Position numbers and translations under genes: made by a program
Assembly (NCBI RefSeq): GCF_018320785.1
Contig: NC_054875.1
Coordinates: 4,085,632-4,149,631, forward strand
Origin: Cheilinus undulatus
Lineage: Eukaryota; Chordata; Actinopteri; Labriformes; Labridae
Reading direction: 5' to 3'
DNA length: 64,000 nt
The notes under the pieces: model-generated
What the model was told of the DNA's origin: nothing
Databases searched by the model: none
The model's input: only the letters and a program-made list of their open reading frames with translations
Shown: positions 1 through 11,299 of the stretch, piece after piece
Position numbering within the stretch: position 1 is the first letter of the stretch
Layout: each line of letters opens with the position of its first letter

Positions 1-580
1 CCAATCCTGTTGTCAGGCCTGTCTCCTTGTGGCCTGCTGTGTTATAGATAGTAGGGATAGATCTCACTGGTAATAACTAACAATGTCCTGTAGTTTAAAG
101 GAAAATACAAATACTACTGCAATATTTAATCAGACCAAAATATTTAATTTTTGTGTATTTCAAAGTCTGGCCCCCAGAGTTTCTGTTAAGACTAAATCTG
201 GCCCTTGTGCAAATGTACTTGATGAACCCTGCTGTACATCATGGGGCGCTGAGGACCACTACCAATCAAAAGACCCTAACTCATAATTGTATTCTGTGTG
301 ATCGAGTTGGTTGGCCTTCACTGACCACTCATAGGCTAAATTATTGGCATATCTTCATTTATAAAGCTGTACCTGCTTCCATCATATGTGTGTGAGAAGA
401 AGTGGAAGCTACAGTTTTCAATCTGAGACTCAGTCACAAGACTGTCTTTCATCATCTGTCTCTAAAGTCCAAATGGGTAAAAGGCATTTAAAGCACTCTA
501 CTCCTGCAATAGGAATCTACTGCAGGATAAATGTAGTCTTGGGAAGCTGGTCCCCCTAAGTCTTTTTAAAAGTAAAACCT
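1..580. other. unassigned AT-rich sequence, possible hAT remnant
   Basis: No gene is recognised here. The stretch around 160-245 contains repeated 'ctggccc' words and reads like the decayed end of a hAT-type repeat, but I see no terminal repeats or target duplication. The two short open frames in this part lack any recognisable domain and overlap each other, so I do not call them genes. Confidence 0.3.
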
Positions 581-584
581 CAAT

Positions 585-1510
585 TCCTCAAAATTTTGGG
601 CACTTTGTTAAATGTAAAAAAGCAGAATGCAATGTTTTACAAATCTCTTAAACCCATATTTGATTCTCAATAGAACATAAACAACATATAAGATGTTTAA
701 AACTAGACATTTTACCATTTCATGAAAAATATAAGCTCTTTCTGAACTTGTTTCAAAACATCTCAAAAAAGTAAGGACAGGGCAATGTGTGCCATTGTTA
801 GGCATCCTCTTTTGAGTCTGTAAACATCTGGGAAATGAAGGGGCTAGTTGCTGTTGTTTTAGGAGAGGAGTGTTGTCCCATTCTTGTCTGATGTGGGATT
901 CTAGCTGCTCAATGGCCCTGAGTCTTCTTTGCCATATTGTTTTTGTTTTATGATGCTCCAATGCTTTCTAAGGGTGAAAGATCTGGACTGCAGTGGATCA
1001 GTTCTGTACCCAGACTCAGCTATTGTGAAGCCATGCTGTTGTGATGGATGTGGTATGTGGTTTAGCATTGTCTTGCTAAAATAGTCAAGGCCTTCCCTGA
1101 AAGAGACGTCTAGATGGGAGCATATGTTGCTCTAAACCTCTCTCTGCTTTTCAGCATTGATAGTTCCTTTCCAGATGTTAGAGCTGCCCACGCCATAGGC
1201 ACTAATGCAACTCCATACCATCAGAGATGCAGGCTTTAGACCTGAGCCAGGAGAACAAGCTGGATGCTCCCTCTCCTCTTTAGTCTGCAGGACACCACAT
1301 CTGTGGCTCCAAAAGGAATTTCAAGTTCTGATTCATGTGACCAAAGAACAGTTTTCCATTTTGCCTCAGCCCATTTTTAAATGAGTGCAGTGGAATGAGC
1401 GGTGTTTCTGGATGCTGTTCACATATGGCTTCTTCTCTCCATGATCCAGCTTTAACTGTCGTTTGTGGACGGCACGGCCAACTGTGTTGACAGACAATGA
1501 TTTCTGGAAG
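585..1510 (-). mobile_element. Tc1/mariner-like transposon relic
   Basis: Read on the minus strand, this stretch gives broken pieces of a Tc1-type DDE transposase in the right order: a helix-turn-helix-side fragment (SVNTVGRAVHKRQLKLDH) near 1500, a 'LMVWSCISAYGVGS' block near 1220, a stretch around 1050-1080 corresponding to the second catalytic aspartate region, and a C-terminal fragment with WQRRLRAIEQLESHIRQEW at about 930-880. Stops and frameshifts separate the pieces, so it is not functional. Beyond the coding remnant, near 590-760, lies the A/T-rich terminal region of the element. The N-terminal end stops near 1510, where the reading frame runs into unrelated sequence. Family assignment is from motif order, not from a search. 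Confidence 0.7.
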
Positions 1511-1980
1511 CACACTGAATTCCAGTTCAGCTTCGTGCCTGTTTTTAAATCAAACTTGTTTCCTTGAAGTACATAATGTCTTGTTTTTGCCTCAAATTCC
1601 TCTACAGTGTTATTTCCTGGCGTCAGAATGATTTTTCTGTGTAAACTCACCTTCTCATCATGTTCAGCATCAACAACCTCAAATGTTACAGCGATACATG
1701 TTTCAAGAGGAAGCATTAACAGCAGGAGGCGAGGGGGGAAGCCCAGTATAAGATGACATTCTCACAGGTGTAAACAACTTGTTCTGAGGTTATTTTTCAT
1801 GTTTTCAAAGGTCATCTATGCCGAACAGAACGCCACAGAGGCAGAACGGAAGTCTGGGTCCTGTTCAAGCCCCGGCATTAATAACCTTATTAGGAAACTC
1901 AGTGAAGTTTCCGGACTTCATCAGGCTGTTGTCATGCTTTTTGTGCACCTCTTTTACTCTGTGAGATGTTTTTTTCAAAT

Positions 1981-2551
1981 ATTAAAACCAAGGTTATGAT
2001 AGTTTTGGATTTTTCATTAGTTTCTATTTTTATTTTGTTTTCACTTACTGTGTTCGATTTCAGTTTAGTTTTTATTTTGCAAAAATGCTTTGTTTATGTT
2101 TAGTATTTATTCATTTTAGAGTTAGTTTTAGTTTTTAACAGACAGATGTCGGGGCTGAGTTAGCATCATACATTTTTAAAAACATATCAGAACAGGCTAC
2201 TCTTTACTTATCATTTATTTATTTAATGATGATGTTTGAATACAACTCCAGACATAAAACTACCACTATGTGAAGTCTTAACCAATCAGATCAGGCAGTT
2301 TTACTCTCCCCAGACTTGGGTGCAGGTGCCAGGTAGTCTGGTTTAGTCAAAGACTAAAACTAAGGATATTTTGCCTCCATTTTTATTTTATTTTAGTTAG
2401 TTTTGTAAGTGAATTATACAGTTTTATTTAGTTTTCTTTTTTTTTGGTAAAGCTTAGTTTTTATTTAGTTTCAGTTAACTAAAATGATAATTTAATTTTA
2501 GTTTTAGTTAATTAGTTAGTTTTAGTTAACTGTAACAACCTTGATTAAAAC
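1981..2551. mobile_element. hAT-type MITE with perfect 8-bp target duplication
   Basis: The element runs from 1989 to 2543 (555 bp). Its ends are inverted repeats: CAAGGTTATGATAGTTT on the left, and CAAGGTTGTTACAGTTA on the right when read on the other strand. It is flanked on both sides by the identical octamer attaaaac (1981-1988 and 2544-2551), the 8-bp duplication expected of hAT transposition. The interior is a degenerate run of 'tttagttttagtt' words with no coding capacity, so it is non-autonomous. Confidence 0.8.
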
Positions 2552-2754
2552 AGCTACGAATAAAATAGAATTAAAAGATGCTTTAACAGACATGGATAAA
2601 CTAAAAAGAACTGTGTTTTAAGTGAATTACAACCACAATGTGCTTTAAAGATATTACTCTAAAGAAAAATAGGTTTCTTTGACATGTGGCTGACTTCGCA
2701 GAAATAAATATGATCATAAAGATTATGGTCTTCTCCCTTAAAGTCAAGTTCAAC

Positions 2755-2960
2755 CCTAATTCCTAAAAAATTGGGACACTGTGCTGAATGTAAAAAATAT
2801 ACATAGAATGGCTATATTCTAAACATTAAGCCCAAACTGAAAACCATGTCAAATGTTTAATCTGAGAAATTTATTTTGGAACCGTACAACCATTGTGAAT
2901 TAGATGTAGACACCACATTTTCAAAAAAGTTGGAACAGGGGTCACAAAAGACCTGAAGAT
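2755..2960. mobile_element. diverged terminal fragment of a Tc1-like element
   Basis: This block has the same layout as the non-coding terminal part of the element at 585-760: 'ttgggacactgtgctgaatgt' opening, an A-rich stretch, then 'tcaaaaaagttggaacagggg'. It carries no transposase. It is probably a solo end of the same family or a close relative. Confidence 0.5.
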
Positions 2961-3231
2961 GCAGCTCAGCTATCAAGATTAATTTGGTTTGATTCATAGC
3001 ACATTGGGGTATTAAAGTGTTGATCTATCAATGCACTTCTGTGTCATTAATCAACTGCTTATTCAGTAACTATAAAAAAATACAACCTTGTAAATTTGTT
3101 TTCCCATGTGGACAATACTGGAATTAAGCTGATATCTGATATGCTGTGTATTAGCCTGTAATGCTTGATACTAATACATAGATAGGGTTCAAACACAAAT
3201 GTCGTCCACATATCTACAGATTTATTCTCAT

Positions 3232-3310
3232 TAGGCCTATCAAATGATTTTTTTTTTTTATCAAACACTGAATTGCAATAGTTAATCATAATTAACTGCA
3301 CGTTTAAAAC
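3232..3310. mobile_element. hAT-type MITE end fragment
   Basis: The sequence 'ttaggcctatcaaatgatt' followed by T-rich DNA and 'gttaatcataattaactgc' resembles the end of widespread fish hAT MITEs that open with TAGGGCTGTCAA and contain a 'gattaattaa' word. I found no partner end or target duplication. Confidence 0.35.
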
Positions 3311-3805
3311 TCCTGCGTTTCAAAACATATTTTAATGTGAATGTGAATCAAGCCTTCCCAGTGTGTTGGTTTCTGAATTAAACGAAGTCAAAGAGATGTA
3401 TTTGATGATGCTGACTTTTAGATTGAGTGCTGCACTCTTACACCGGTGCGGTCTGAAACCGTGACTTAGAGGCGGGAGACAGTTATACTGTCCGTTTAAC
3501 ACTACACTATGAAGCATGCAGGAGTGCATGTACAAAATGACTCACTGTTGCTAAATGATTCTCCGTTGATGTGACAGCATTTACATTTTTTCAGGAGTTG
3601 GTGTTTGGTAGCTGTTTTACGTTAAGGAGCAGTTGTGAACTAATTTTACATCACTGTAACTACAGGGAGGCACTACAGTGAGTACTATCCAGCTGCTGTC
3701 ATGCAGCCCAACTATGGACCTAAAATAGACTAATAAGTAGGAGTTTAACAGTTTTTGTATTCGTCCTAACCTTTATGGTTCACAGGTCACAGTTGGGTGC
3801 ATCTA

Positions 3806-5675
3806 ATGGGCCGTGAAAAAGGTTTTATCCCCTTCCTGATTCCTGATTTTTCTTTTCTTTTTTTTTTTTGCAAATTCATCACACATATTTATTCCAGCTC
3901 ATCAAACCAATTTTGATATCTCACAAAGACAACCCAAGTAAATACAAAATACAGTTTCTAAATGATGATTTTATTTATCAAGGGGAAAAAAGTCCAAACC
4001 TATCTGGCTCTTAACTGTGATTAACCACAGTTCTTGGAAAATTGAGTTCATTTTCACTGGCCACATCCAGGCCTGATTACTGCCAGATTTGTTGAATTAA
4101 GAAATCCCTTAACAGAAGCAGTCAGACAAAGTGAAGAAGGCTACAAGATCTCAGAAAGAAACGCATCATGCTACCATCCAAAGAAATTCAAGAACAAATG
4201 AGAAATCTATCAGTCTGGAAAAGGTTACTAAGCTACGAGTGCAATGATCATCCAGAAGAACACAAAAGAGCCCAGAACTACATCCAAAGACCTGCAGGCC
4301 TCACTGGCCTCAGTTAAGGTCAGAGTTCATGACTCAACCATAAGAAAGACACTAGGCAAAAATGTCATCATGAGAGAGTTCCAAGGCTAAAACCACTGCT
4401 GACAAAAAAGAACATAAAGGCTCATCTCACATTTGCCAAGAAACATCTTGATGATCACCAAGACTTTTGGAGAAATATTCTGAGGACTGACGAGACAAAA
4501 GTTGAACTTTCTGGAAGGTGTGCGTCCCGTTACATCTGGAGTAAAAATAGCACAGCATTTGGTAAAAAGAACATCATGCCAACAGTCAAACATGGTGGTG
4601 GTAGTGTGATGTTCGGGGCTGCTTTGCTGCTTCAGGACCTGGACCACTTATTGTGATTGATGGAACCATGAATTCTGCTGTCTACCAGAAAATCCTGAAG
4701 GCCAACGTCCGGCCATCAGTATGTGCCCTCAAGCTCATGCACTCTTGGGTTATACAGCAGGACAATGACCAGAAACATACCAGCAAGTCCACCTCTGAAC
4801 GGCTCAAAATAAACAAAATCAAGGTTTTGGAGTGGCCAAGTCAAAGTCCAGACTTCAGTCCTGTCCACACAGGCTAATTCAGCAGTACATGCAAAAGTAT
4901 TTTGTCGTATCAGCATTTCATCCACACGAAAACGGCGTTTTGGGAGGCCATAAACGCTACTTTTTGAAACCGGGTCCCAGAGTGAACAAATCTGTAAATG
5001 CTTACCGTTTCGTCTCCGTGTGGACAGCCAAACGCATCTTTCTTGAAATGATAACATCACACATAGCGGATCCCATTTACACCACTTGCGCTGTAGAACC
5101 AAAACAACAATGGTGGATTACAGGGTTGTGTTTGTGCTGCAGAACCCACTGAGCTTGTTATGGCTTTTACAGCAAAATCTGATGCCCCTTTACCACCGCC
5201 GAGAACAGCAGACACCAGATGTTCTTAAATCCACCGTGGATAACAACCAGAACTGAAACCAGGAGAAAGTTTGTGGCAGTTTTCTTTAATCTTCGTCTCT
5301 CTTTTGGTGCATTTCTGTGGCAGTGTTACAGCACCACTTACAGGCTTGGCATAGATACTACAACGTTTTCAATCATTTTAATAGCTCCATGCTTATGTGG
5401 ACATTCCCTGAAACGATCCCATATTTACAGAAAACTTTTTCAAAATGAAATAGAAACATATCATTTTCATCCCGGTGTGGACAAGGCCTAAGATCCAATT
5501 GAGATGCTGTGGTGTGACCTTAAACAGGCAGTTCAAGCTGTAAAACCCTCCAGTATGGCTGAGTTAAGACAATTCTGCCAAGAAGAGTGAGCCAGATTTC
5601 CTCCACAGCGATGCAAAACACTCACCACCAGTTATTGCAAATGCTTCATTTCAGTTATTGCAGCCAAGGAGGTCA
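3806..5675 (+). mobile_element. Tc1-like transposon, transposase split by a later insertion
   Basis: The left end resembles the 'gtgaaaaagtgtttgccccc' type of Tc1 terminal repeat in diverged form at about 3812. From about 4390 the plus strand reads as Tc1 transposase: 'KKNIKAHLTFAKKHLDDHQ', the first catalytic Asp in 'LRTDETKVELSGR', 'VKHGGGSVMFG', 'IDGTMNSAVYQKILKANVRP', the second Asp in 'VIQQDNDQKHTSKSTSE', then 'VLEWPSQSPDFSP' at about 4850. The frame stops because a 0.6 kb element is inserted there. The continuation 'IEMLWCDLKQAVQ' resumes at about 5500. The N-terminal helix-turn-helix part is mostly deleted and there are other frameshifts. The right end is truncated against the next element. 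Confidence 0.8.
4859..5491. mobile_element. non-autonomous DNA element inserted in a Tc1 transposase
   Basis: This roughly 0.63 kb insert interrupts the Tc1 transposase between the codons for 'SPDFSP' and 'IEMLW'. Its ends are inverted: 'cctgtccacac' at the left (from about 4859) and 'gtgtggacaaggcct' at the right (to about 5489). The interior repeats words such as 'acgaaaacg', 'aaccgggtccc' and 'cgtgtggacagcc' in both orientations. It has no transposase. The target duplication is short and ambiguous, so the superfamily is left open. It must be younger than the Tc1 copy it splits. Confidence 0.65.
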
Positions 5676-6915
5676 TATTTACTGAAATCACAGCTATTTC
5701 AATCAAAAACATCTTAATAGGCCAAGTTCCATGTTAGCATAGGAGCCCTTCTTTGATATCACCTTCACTATTCTTGCATCCATTGAACTTGTGAGTTTTT
5801 GGAGAGTTTCATCTTGAATGCCAGAATATCCTCCCAGAGCTGCTGTTTTAATGTGAACTGCCTCCCACCCTCACAGATCTTTAGCTTGAGGATGCTCCAA
5901 AGGTTCTCAATAGGGTTGAGGTCAGAGGAGGATGGGGGCCACACCATGAGTTCCTCTCCTTTTATGCCCATAGCAGCCAATGACACAGAGGGATTCTTTG
6001 CAGCATAAGATGGTGCATTGTCATGCATGAAGATAATTTTGCTACAGAAGGCACTGTTCTTCTTTTTGTACCATGGAAGAAAGTGGTCAGTCAGAAACTC
6101 TATATACTTTGCCAAGGTCATTTTTACACCTTCAGGGACGCTAAAGGGGCCTACCAGCTCTCTACCCATGACGTAACTCCGTCTACTCCTTGTTGGGACA
6201 TGGTGGCCATCCACCAAGCATCCACTACTCCTCCATCTGGACCATCCAGGGTTGCACGGCACTCATCAGTCAACAAGACTGTTTGAAAATGAGTCTTCAT
6301 GTTTTTCTGAGCCCAATGCAACCATTTCTGTTGTGAGCATTGGTTAGGGGTGGCTGCATAGTAGGTTTATGCACGAGTGCAAGCCTCTGGAAGATCCTAC
6401 ACCTTGAGGTTGGTGGGACTCCAGAGGCACCAGCAGGTTCAAATACCTGTTTGCTGCTTTGTAATGGCATTTTAGCAGATGCTCTCTTAATCCCATGAAT
6501 TTGTCTGTCAGAAACCTTCCTTATTATGAGTTAATATGCCCATCTGTGCTCTGAATCAGCCACAAATTTCTTCACAGTACTATGATCATGCTTAAGTTTT
6601 CGTGAAATATCTAATGTTTTCATACCTTGTCCAAGGCATTGCACTATTTGAATCTTTTGGGCAGCAGAGAGCTAATTTTTTTCCCATATTGCTGAAACCT
6701 GTGGCCTGCTTAATAATGTGGAACGTCTTTCTTAAGTAGTTTTCTTTTAATTGGGCTCACCTGGCAAACTAATGATCACAGGTGTCTGAGATTGATTTCA
6801 GTGATCCAAAGAGCCCTGAGACACAATACCAGCCATGAGTTTAACTGAAAACTAAAAAATGAATGTGTATGACACTAAGATCCAATTTGCATAATAATTT
6901 GGAAAAAGTGAGAGA
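5676..6915 (-). mobile_element. second Tc1-like transposon relic
   Basis: The minus-strand frame at 6262-5768 reads as the C-terminal half of a Tc1-type transposase: 'YIEFLTDHFLPWYKKK', the second catalytic Asp in 'IIFMHDNAPSYAAKN', and '[19 protein letters not shown]' with the third acidic residue, ending in 'EDILAFKMKLSKNSQVQW'. More N-terminal pieces continue, with breaks, toward 6700. The distal end near 6900 contains 'tttgcataataatttgga', which fits a terminal repeat; the proximal end abuts the preceding Tc1 copy and seems truncated. It is a different Tc1 family from its neighbour and lies in the opposite orientation. Confidence 0.75.
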
Positions 6916-8750
6916 AACCTTCCTTCTGCTCTACTTCAGCGGTGTCTAGAATTAACTGACACTTTGCATCTTATGTTTTGGTGTAAATTTGCCTGCAAAG
7001 CGTGACTATCAAGATTAAGATTATAGCATTTGGAAAAACCATTTGGCAACGTAAACAGTCAAAGAGAATCCCGGTTAAAATTACATTAAAACGGCAGTTT
7101 GAATTTCAGGATCCCTGATCATTGAAGAGACAATACAATTCCAAAGCTAGTCAGTGTGACTCTAAATGCTACTGTATGACAGTTTCATATGCATTTATTC
7201 TTTTTTTTTTTAACAGTCTTCTAATATAATTTGTCCTGATGCAACATGTTGCCTGTGCATCCTTCTTTCTCATGTTTTTATTGAATGTTTTTGTTTTTAA
7301 GCATGTTAGTGAAAGATGAGGGCAAACATGTGTGTCGACACATTTTATTCAGCACGTAAACGGCGTCACGTATTAGGTGGTTTTCAAAGTGTCTCATTTG
7401 AATAAGAGTACCGTGGAAAAACACCATCCTATCTGGTTGATTTGCATCTTTATTTGTCATTATTCTCTCATTTAAATTTCCTTTATTGTTTAATCTTTAT
7501 CAAACTGGCATATCAGGAATTTCAAAGGTGTGAAACGTTTTTTGTTTCCACTGAATTTTCATTTATTAAAGCAGGTATGATAAGAAGATGACTCACTTCA
7601 CTGCGGATCAAAATGTTTGTGTTTTGTGTCAGTCTGATTCATTTTCCTTTTTTTATTAATCACTCTGTTCTTTAAAGTCCCGCAGTCACTGAAACTTTCA
7701 TTGGTAGGGCTTATTTGAAATCGATTTTTTTACCCTTTTTGTTAATCATAAAAGGCTTAGTCACTATTGCTCTTTAAAATTAGAAGAAAGTTAACCAAGA
7801 TAATCAACCACTTCCGTAGTCTTGTCCTTTTTTCAAACCTGATGTCCCGTTTTCAGTTCTGATCTGAGTGACAGAATGACGCAGAATCTGCAACAGCAGC
7901 TGTAAATGACGACACACGTGAAACGCACCATGAAGGTTGCCTTTACAGAATAAACTAGAAGATTAAAGTTCTCCTGGCTTAATAAACACCATAACCCAGA
8001 CTACAGCACTAACAACGGCTCTACAGCAGCTACAGAAGCCCTCCAAGTCCAAATCTGAGTTTTTTCTGGTTAAATAGACTTTTAAAAAGTCAATAAATCA
8101 ATAAAAGGGACATGTTACTTAAAAGGTGAATGAACAGTAAGCTGTGTTAGCACTGGTTTGTCGGGATGAAATGATCCGTCTACATTATTAACAATGGCAA
8201 AGATGGCTTTATTTTATTTTGCATATCTTAAATGCTGCACACCTACATGACATTGTTTTACAAAGAAGAGATTGATCAGGAGTGAGCCATCTCTCACGCT
8301 GGATGCGCAAATCAACATCAATGATGTAACTCAGAAAGAAAACAAGTGGCCAGAGCCACACCACTGAATCCTCGAACTTCTTAACATTTACCCTCCATGC
8401 TGGAAATGATAGTGTTAAACTTCCTGCTGCAGAGTCCTGACGAAAGCCAGAAAGCACAGAGGAGACTAAAGGTCTTTGCACACTGAGTTGGTTATTTTCA
8501 GATGAATTTTACCTTTCCTTAATCCAGTAAAAATATCCACCCTCATCAAAGTAACAAAAATGAATTTATGTGTTTATGCTGTAGTACAATAAAGCCTTTT
8601 TAAAGATGTAAACCTCTTTTATCGAACTAGAATCACCTTTTTTAGTGGTTGTGTTCACATGTGGATGGACGCACTGAACTGTTAGAAAAGTAATGTCAGA
8701 CTTTATAGCTAGGTCATGATGTGCACTAATGGCAGAAAATACAAGAGAAG
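6916..8750. other. unassigned intergenic sequence
   Basis: I see no coding exon, RNA gene or repeat with recognisable ends here. Open frames are short and show no domain pattern. Confidence 0.5.
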
Positions 8751-8814
8751 AAATTTAGACAAAATTTTTTACAATAAATACTTTAATATTTGTGAAAAGA
8801 GACAAAACAGGGGT

Positions 8815-9250
8815 GAAAAGTGTCATGGGTTAAAAATGGGGTAAGGTGGAAAAGAAGTGGCAAAAAGATGCAAAAATAGATGAAAAGTGGAAAAAAATTG
8901 ATTGAAAGTCTTAAAAATGGTCAAAGAGTGGCATAAATGGGCAAAATTGACCAAAAAATGATGACAGTGGGTAAAAAATTGGCAAAAAATAGCAAAAAGT
9001 GGCAAAGAAAGTGGCAAAAATGGATAAAAAGCAGCAAAAAAGGGTTAAATGCAACAACAAATAGTAAAAAAAATGGATCAAAAGTGGCAAAAATTAGCGA
9101 AAATAGACAAAACTTTAAGAAAAATGACAGAAATTGGTGAAAATGGGCAAAACAGGATGAAATTGGCACAAAAGTTTTAAAAAATGGCAAAAGAAATGGG
9201 CAAATCATTAAAAATAGTCACAAAAGACATTTAAAATTGGGAAAACTGTT
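8815..9250 (-). repeat. degenerate purine-rich array (GGCAAAAATGG-type words)
   Basis: About 430 bp of short degenerate words such as 'agtggcaaaaa', 'aaatgggcaaa' and 'aaaattggcaaa'. The plus strand is strongly purine-biased. These are the reverse complement of the 'ttttgccacttttt' words that dominate 11300-13335 and the interiors of the hAT elements at 48565 and 56518. Open frames through it are low-complexity artefacts. Confidence 0.7.
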
Positions 9251-9261
9251 ACAAAAATTCA

Positions 9262-9410
9262 CTCCCTAATCAGTTCTTCCTTTTGCCATTTCTGATATTT
9301 CCTGAAAATTTCATCAAAATCTGTCCATAACTTTTTGAGTTATGTTGCTAACAAACAAACAAACAAACCCTGCTGATCACATAACGTCCTTGGCAGAGGT
9401 AATAATGGAT
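9262..9410 (+). repeat. LINE-type 3' tail fragment
   Basis: Contains 'tttcatcaaaatctgtccat', 'aactttttgagttatgttgc', a short (acaa)n run and 'cttggcagaggtaataat'. This arrangement matches the 3' tails of a retroposon family dispersed in fish and invertebrate genomes. No reverse-transcriptase sequence is attached. Confidence 0.45.
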
Positions 9411-11290
9411 GGAAAAAAGTGGTGAAAAGGGGTTAAAAAGCACCACATATAAATCTTTTCAACATCAGAACCAAGGCATAGTTTGACACAGTTTTCAGTT
9501 TCAAAACGAGGAAACTGTTAGCCAGGATGCTAGCACAAATGCTACTAATCCAACACACATGCAATGACATCAGTAAATCAAAAGTGGGGAGGGCCCATCC
9601 TCTGGGTCTTTCAGGGACCCAGGCCAATCTGTATGCAGGTCTGACTGTAGTGTAGCATTACTTCATGCTTTTGCCAGCTCTAGGTGATACAGCTGATTCA
9701 TGTTTACATGTGATAATATTAACGTAACATTTCTTACTTCATACACACGGTAATATCAAGGAACAGCAGCGCTGTCCTGTGACTCACTATGTAGCATGTT
9801 CAGCATGCTAACTAGTTTTACAAAACCCTCATCATAACGTGAGGATGGGCTAACAGTTAATAATTGACATGTTCTACTTAATCACCCTAAATTAACACGA
9901 TTGTTAATCTGATGGTGGATTTTTGTTAACAAAGACTGATTTGACACAATAGAGCTGCTATATACTGCATTACATCACATTTAAGTCTTCCTACCCACGA
10001 GCCATGAGAGTCCAGCCTTAGAAATTTACATTTTTTATTTTCAAACTATAAATATACAAGTTAAAATTGATGCCACAGATGTATTTGTACTAATATTATA
10101 TATATATATAAATCTGCATAAGTCAGGCAAAAATCTAGTTACCGTTGTAAAACCAATGACGTAATTGTGCAAAAACGTATTAGAATTGGTGACTAATCAG
10201 CCACAAGAGCCGACCGGCTGGTAGGAGACTATTCACCCACCAGAATAGTGTGTCCTTACTGGTTAGCACCTGCTGTTTGTGATGATAGCAGAGAAGATTA
10301 GCCTGCTGATATGAGAGAAAAACAGGAAATATCTGCAAAACCTCCAACAGACAGGGAATATTTGCTCAGTTTGGCTGGTTTTTGTGGTGAAGCTGAGTGC
10401 GTGCGAGATTTCTGATGTTTATTTTGTATTTGAGCCGTGCAAATGAGACTACGAAAATAAAAACACACGAATCTGACCTCAACCTCTGTCTATGGGAGTT
10501 TTAAAGACGACTTTATGACCGACTGTCAATGCTTCATCCTGATTTAACTAAATGATAATGATGTCCTTTAAAGTGATGGAAACAGCTGTGAGGAGAGACT
10601 CAAGTCTACTCTGTTGTTACTGCCGGCTACATGACCAAAAGCAACCTCAGTTATTGATTTAACTATTTTTCTAGGTTAAATTTTGGCCGTGGGTGTTGCA
10701 AAAATTACATGAGTCAACATTTAAAATTCCCTTTTTAATACTAAATGGAGTGAAACTATCTGAATATGAAAGGGATTGTATTCTTCTACTGTTTGGCTTG
10801 TTGTAGTTTCGATGATTCAACAGATGTGTGGATTCATTTCTCACGTTTCCAGAGCGGCTCAGAAGTGAAACAGCTCATTTAATGAGCTCCACAAGCTCTG
10901 TGCTGTGAAAACGCCTTGAACGTTTGATCCATGGTGCAAAGCGATGGTTTCGTGGGAACAGCAGCACGAAGAAGTGATAGAAAAGAAAGAGGACTTTATT
11001 TCCTTGAAGCCTGAATAAGGTGGATAGTGATAAACTTTTAAATTCAGTGGCTAACGAAGGAGCATCGAGACATTGTAGTAAAAGCCCAACCAGTTAATAC
11101 CACACTACATTTCCCTTATCAATAAATGGTCTTAATCTTTCATTTCAGGTATTTAACCAGAGAAACGTAATGTTCATGTTGTGCATTCTGGCCCAATATG
11201 AGGCAACAAAGACAAAGAGGCATAGCATGCTTTCAGGTAAACTTGTGAGTGTCAAGTCGCCACCAAAGTAGAAAGAAAGATTTCTGGAAC
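9411..11290. other. unassigned intergenic sequence
   Basis: Apart from a short (ta)n run at about 10097-10112, I recognise no gene or bounded repeat. The open frames are short and lack domains. Confidence 0.5.
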
Positions 11291-11299
11291 AACATGAAT

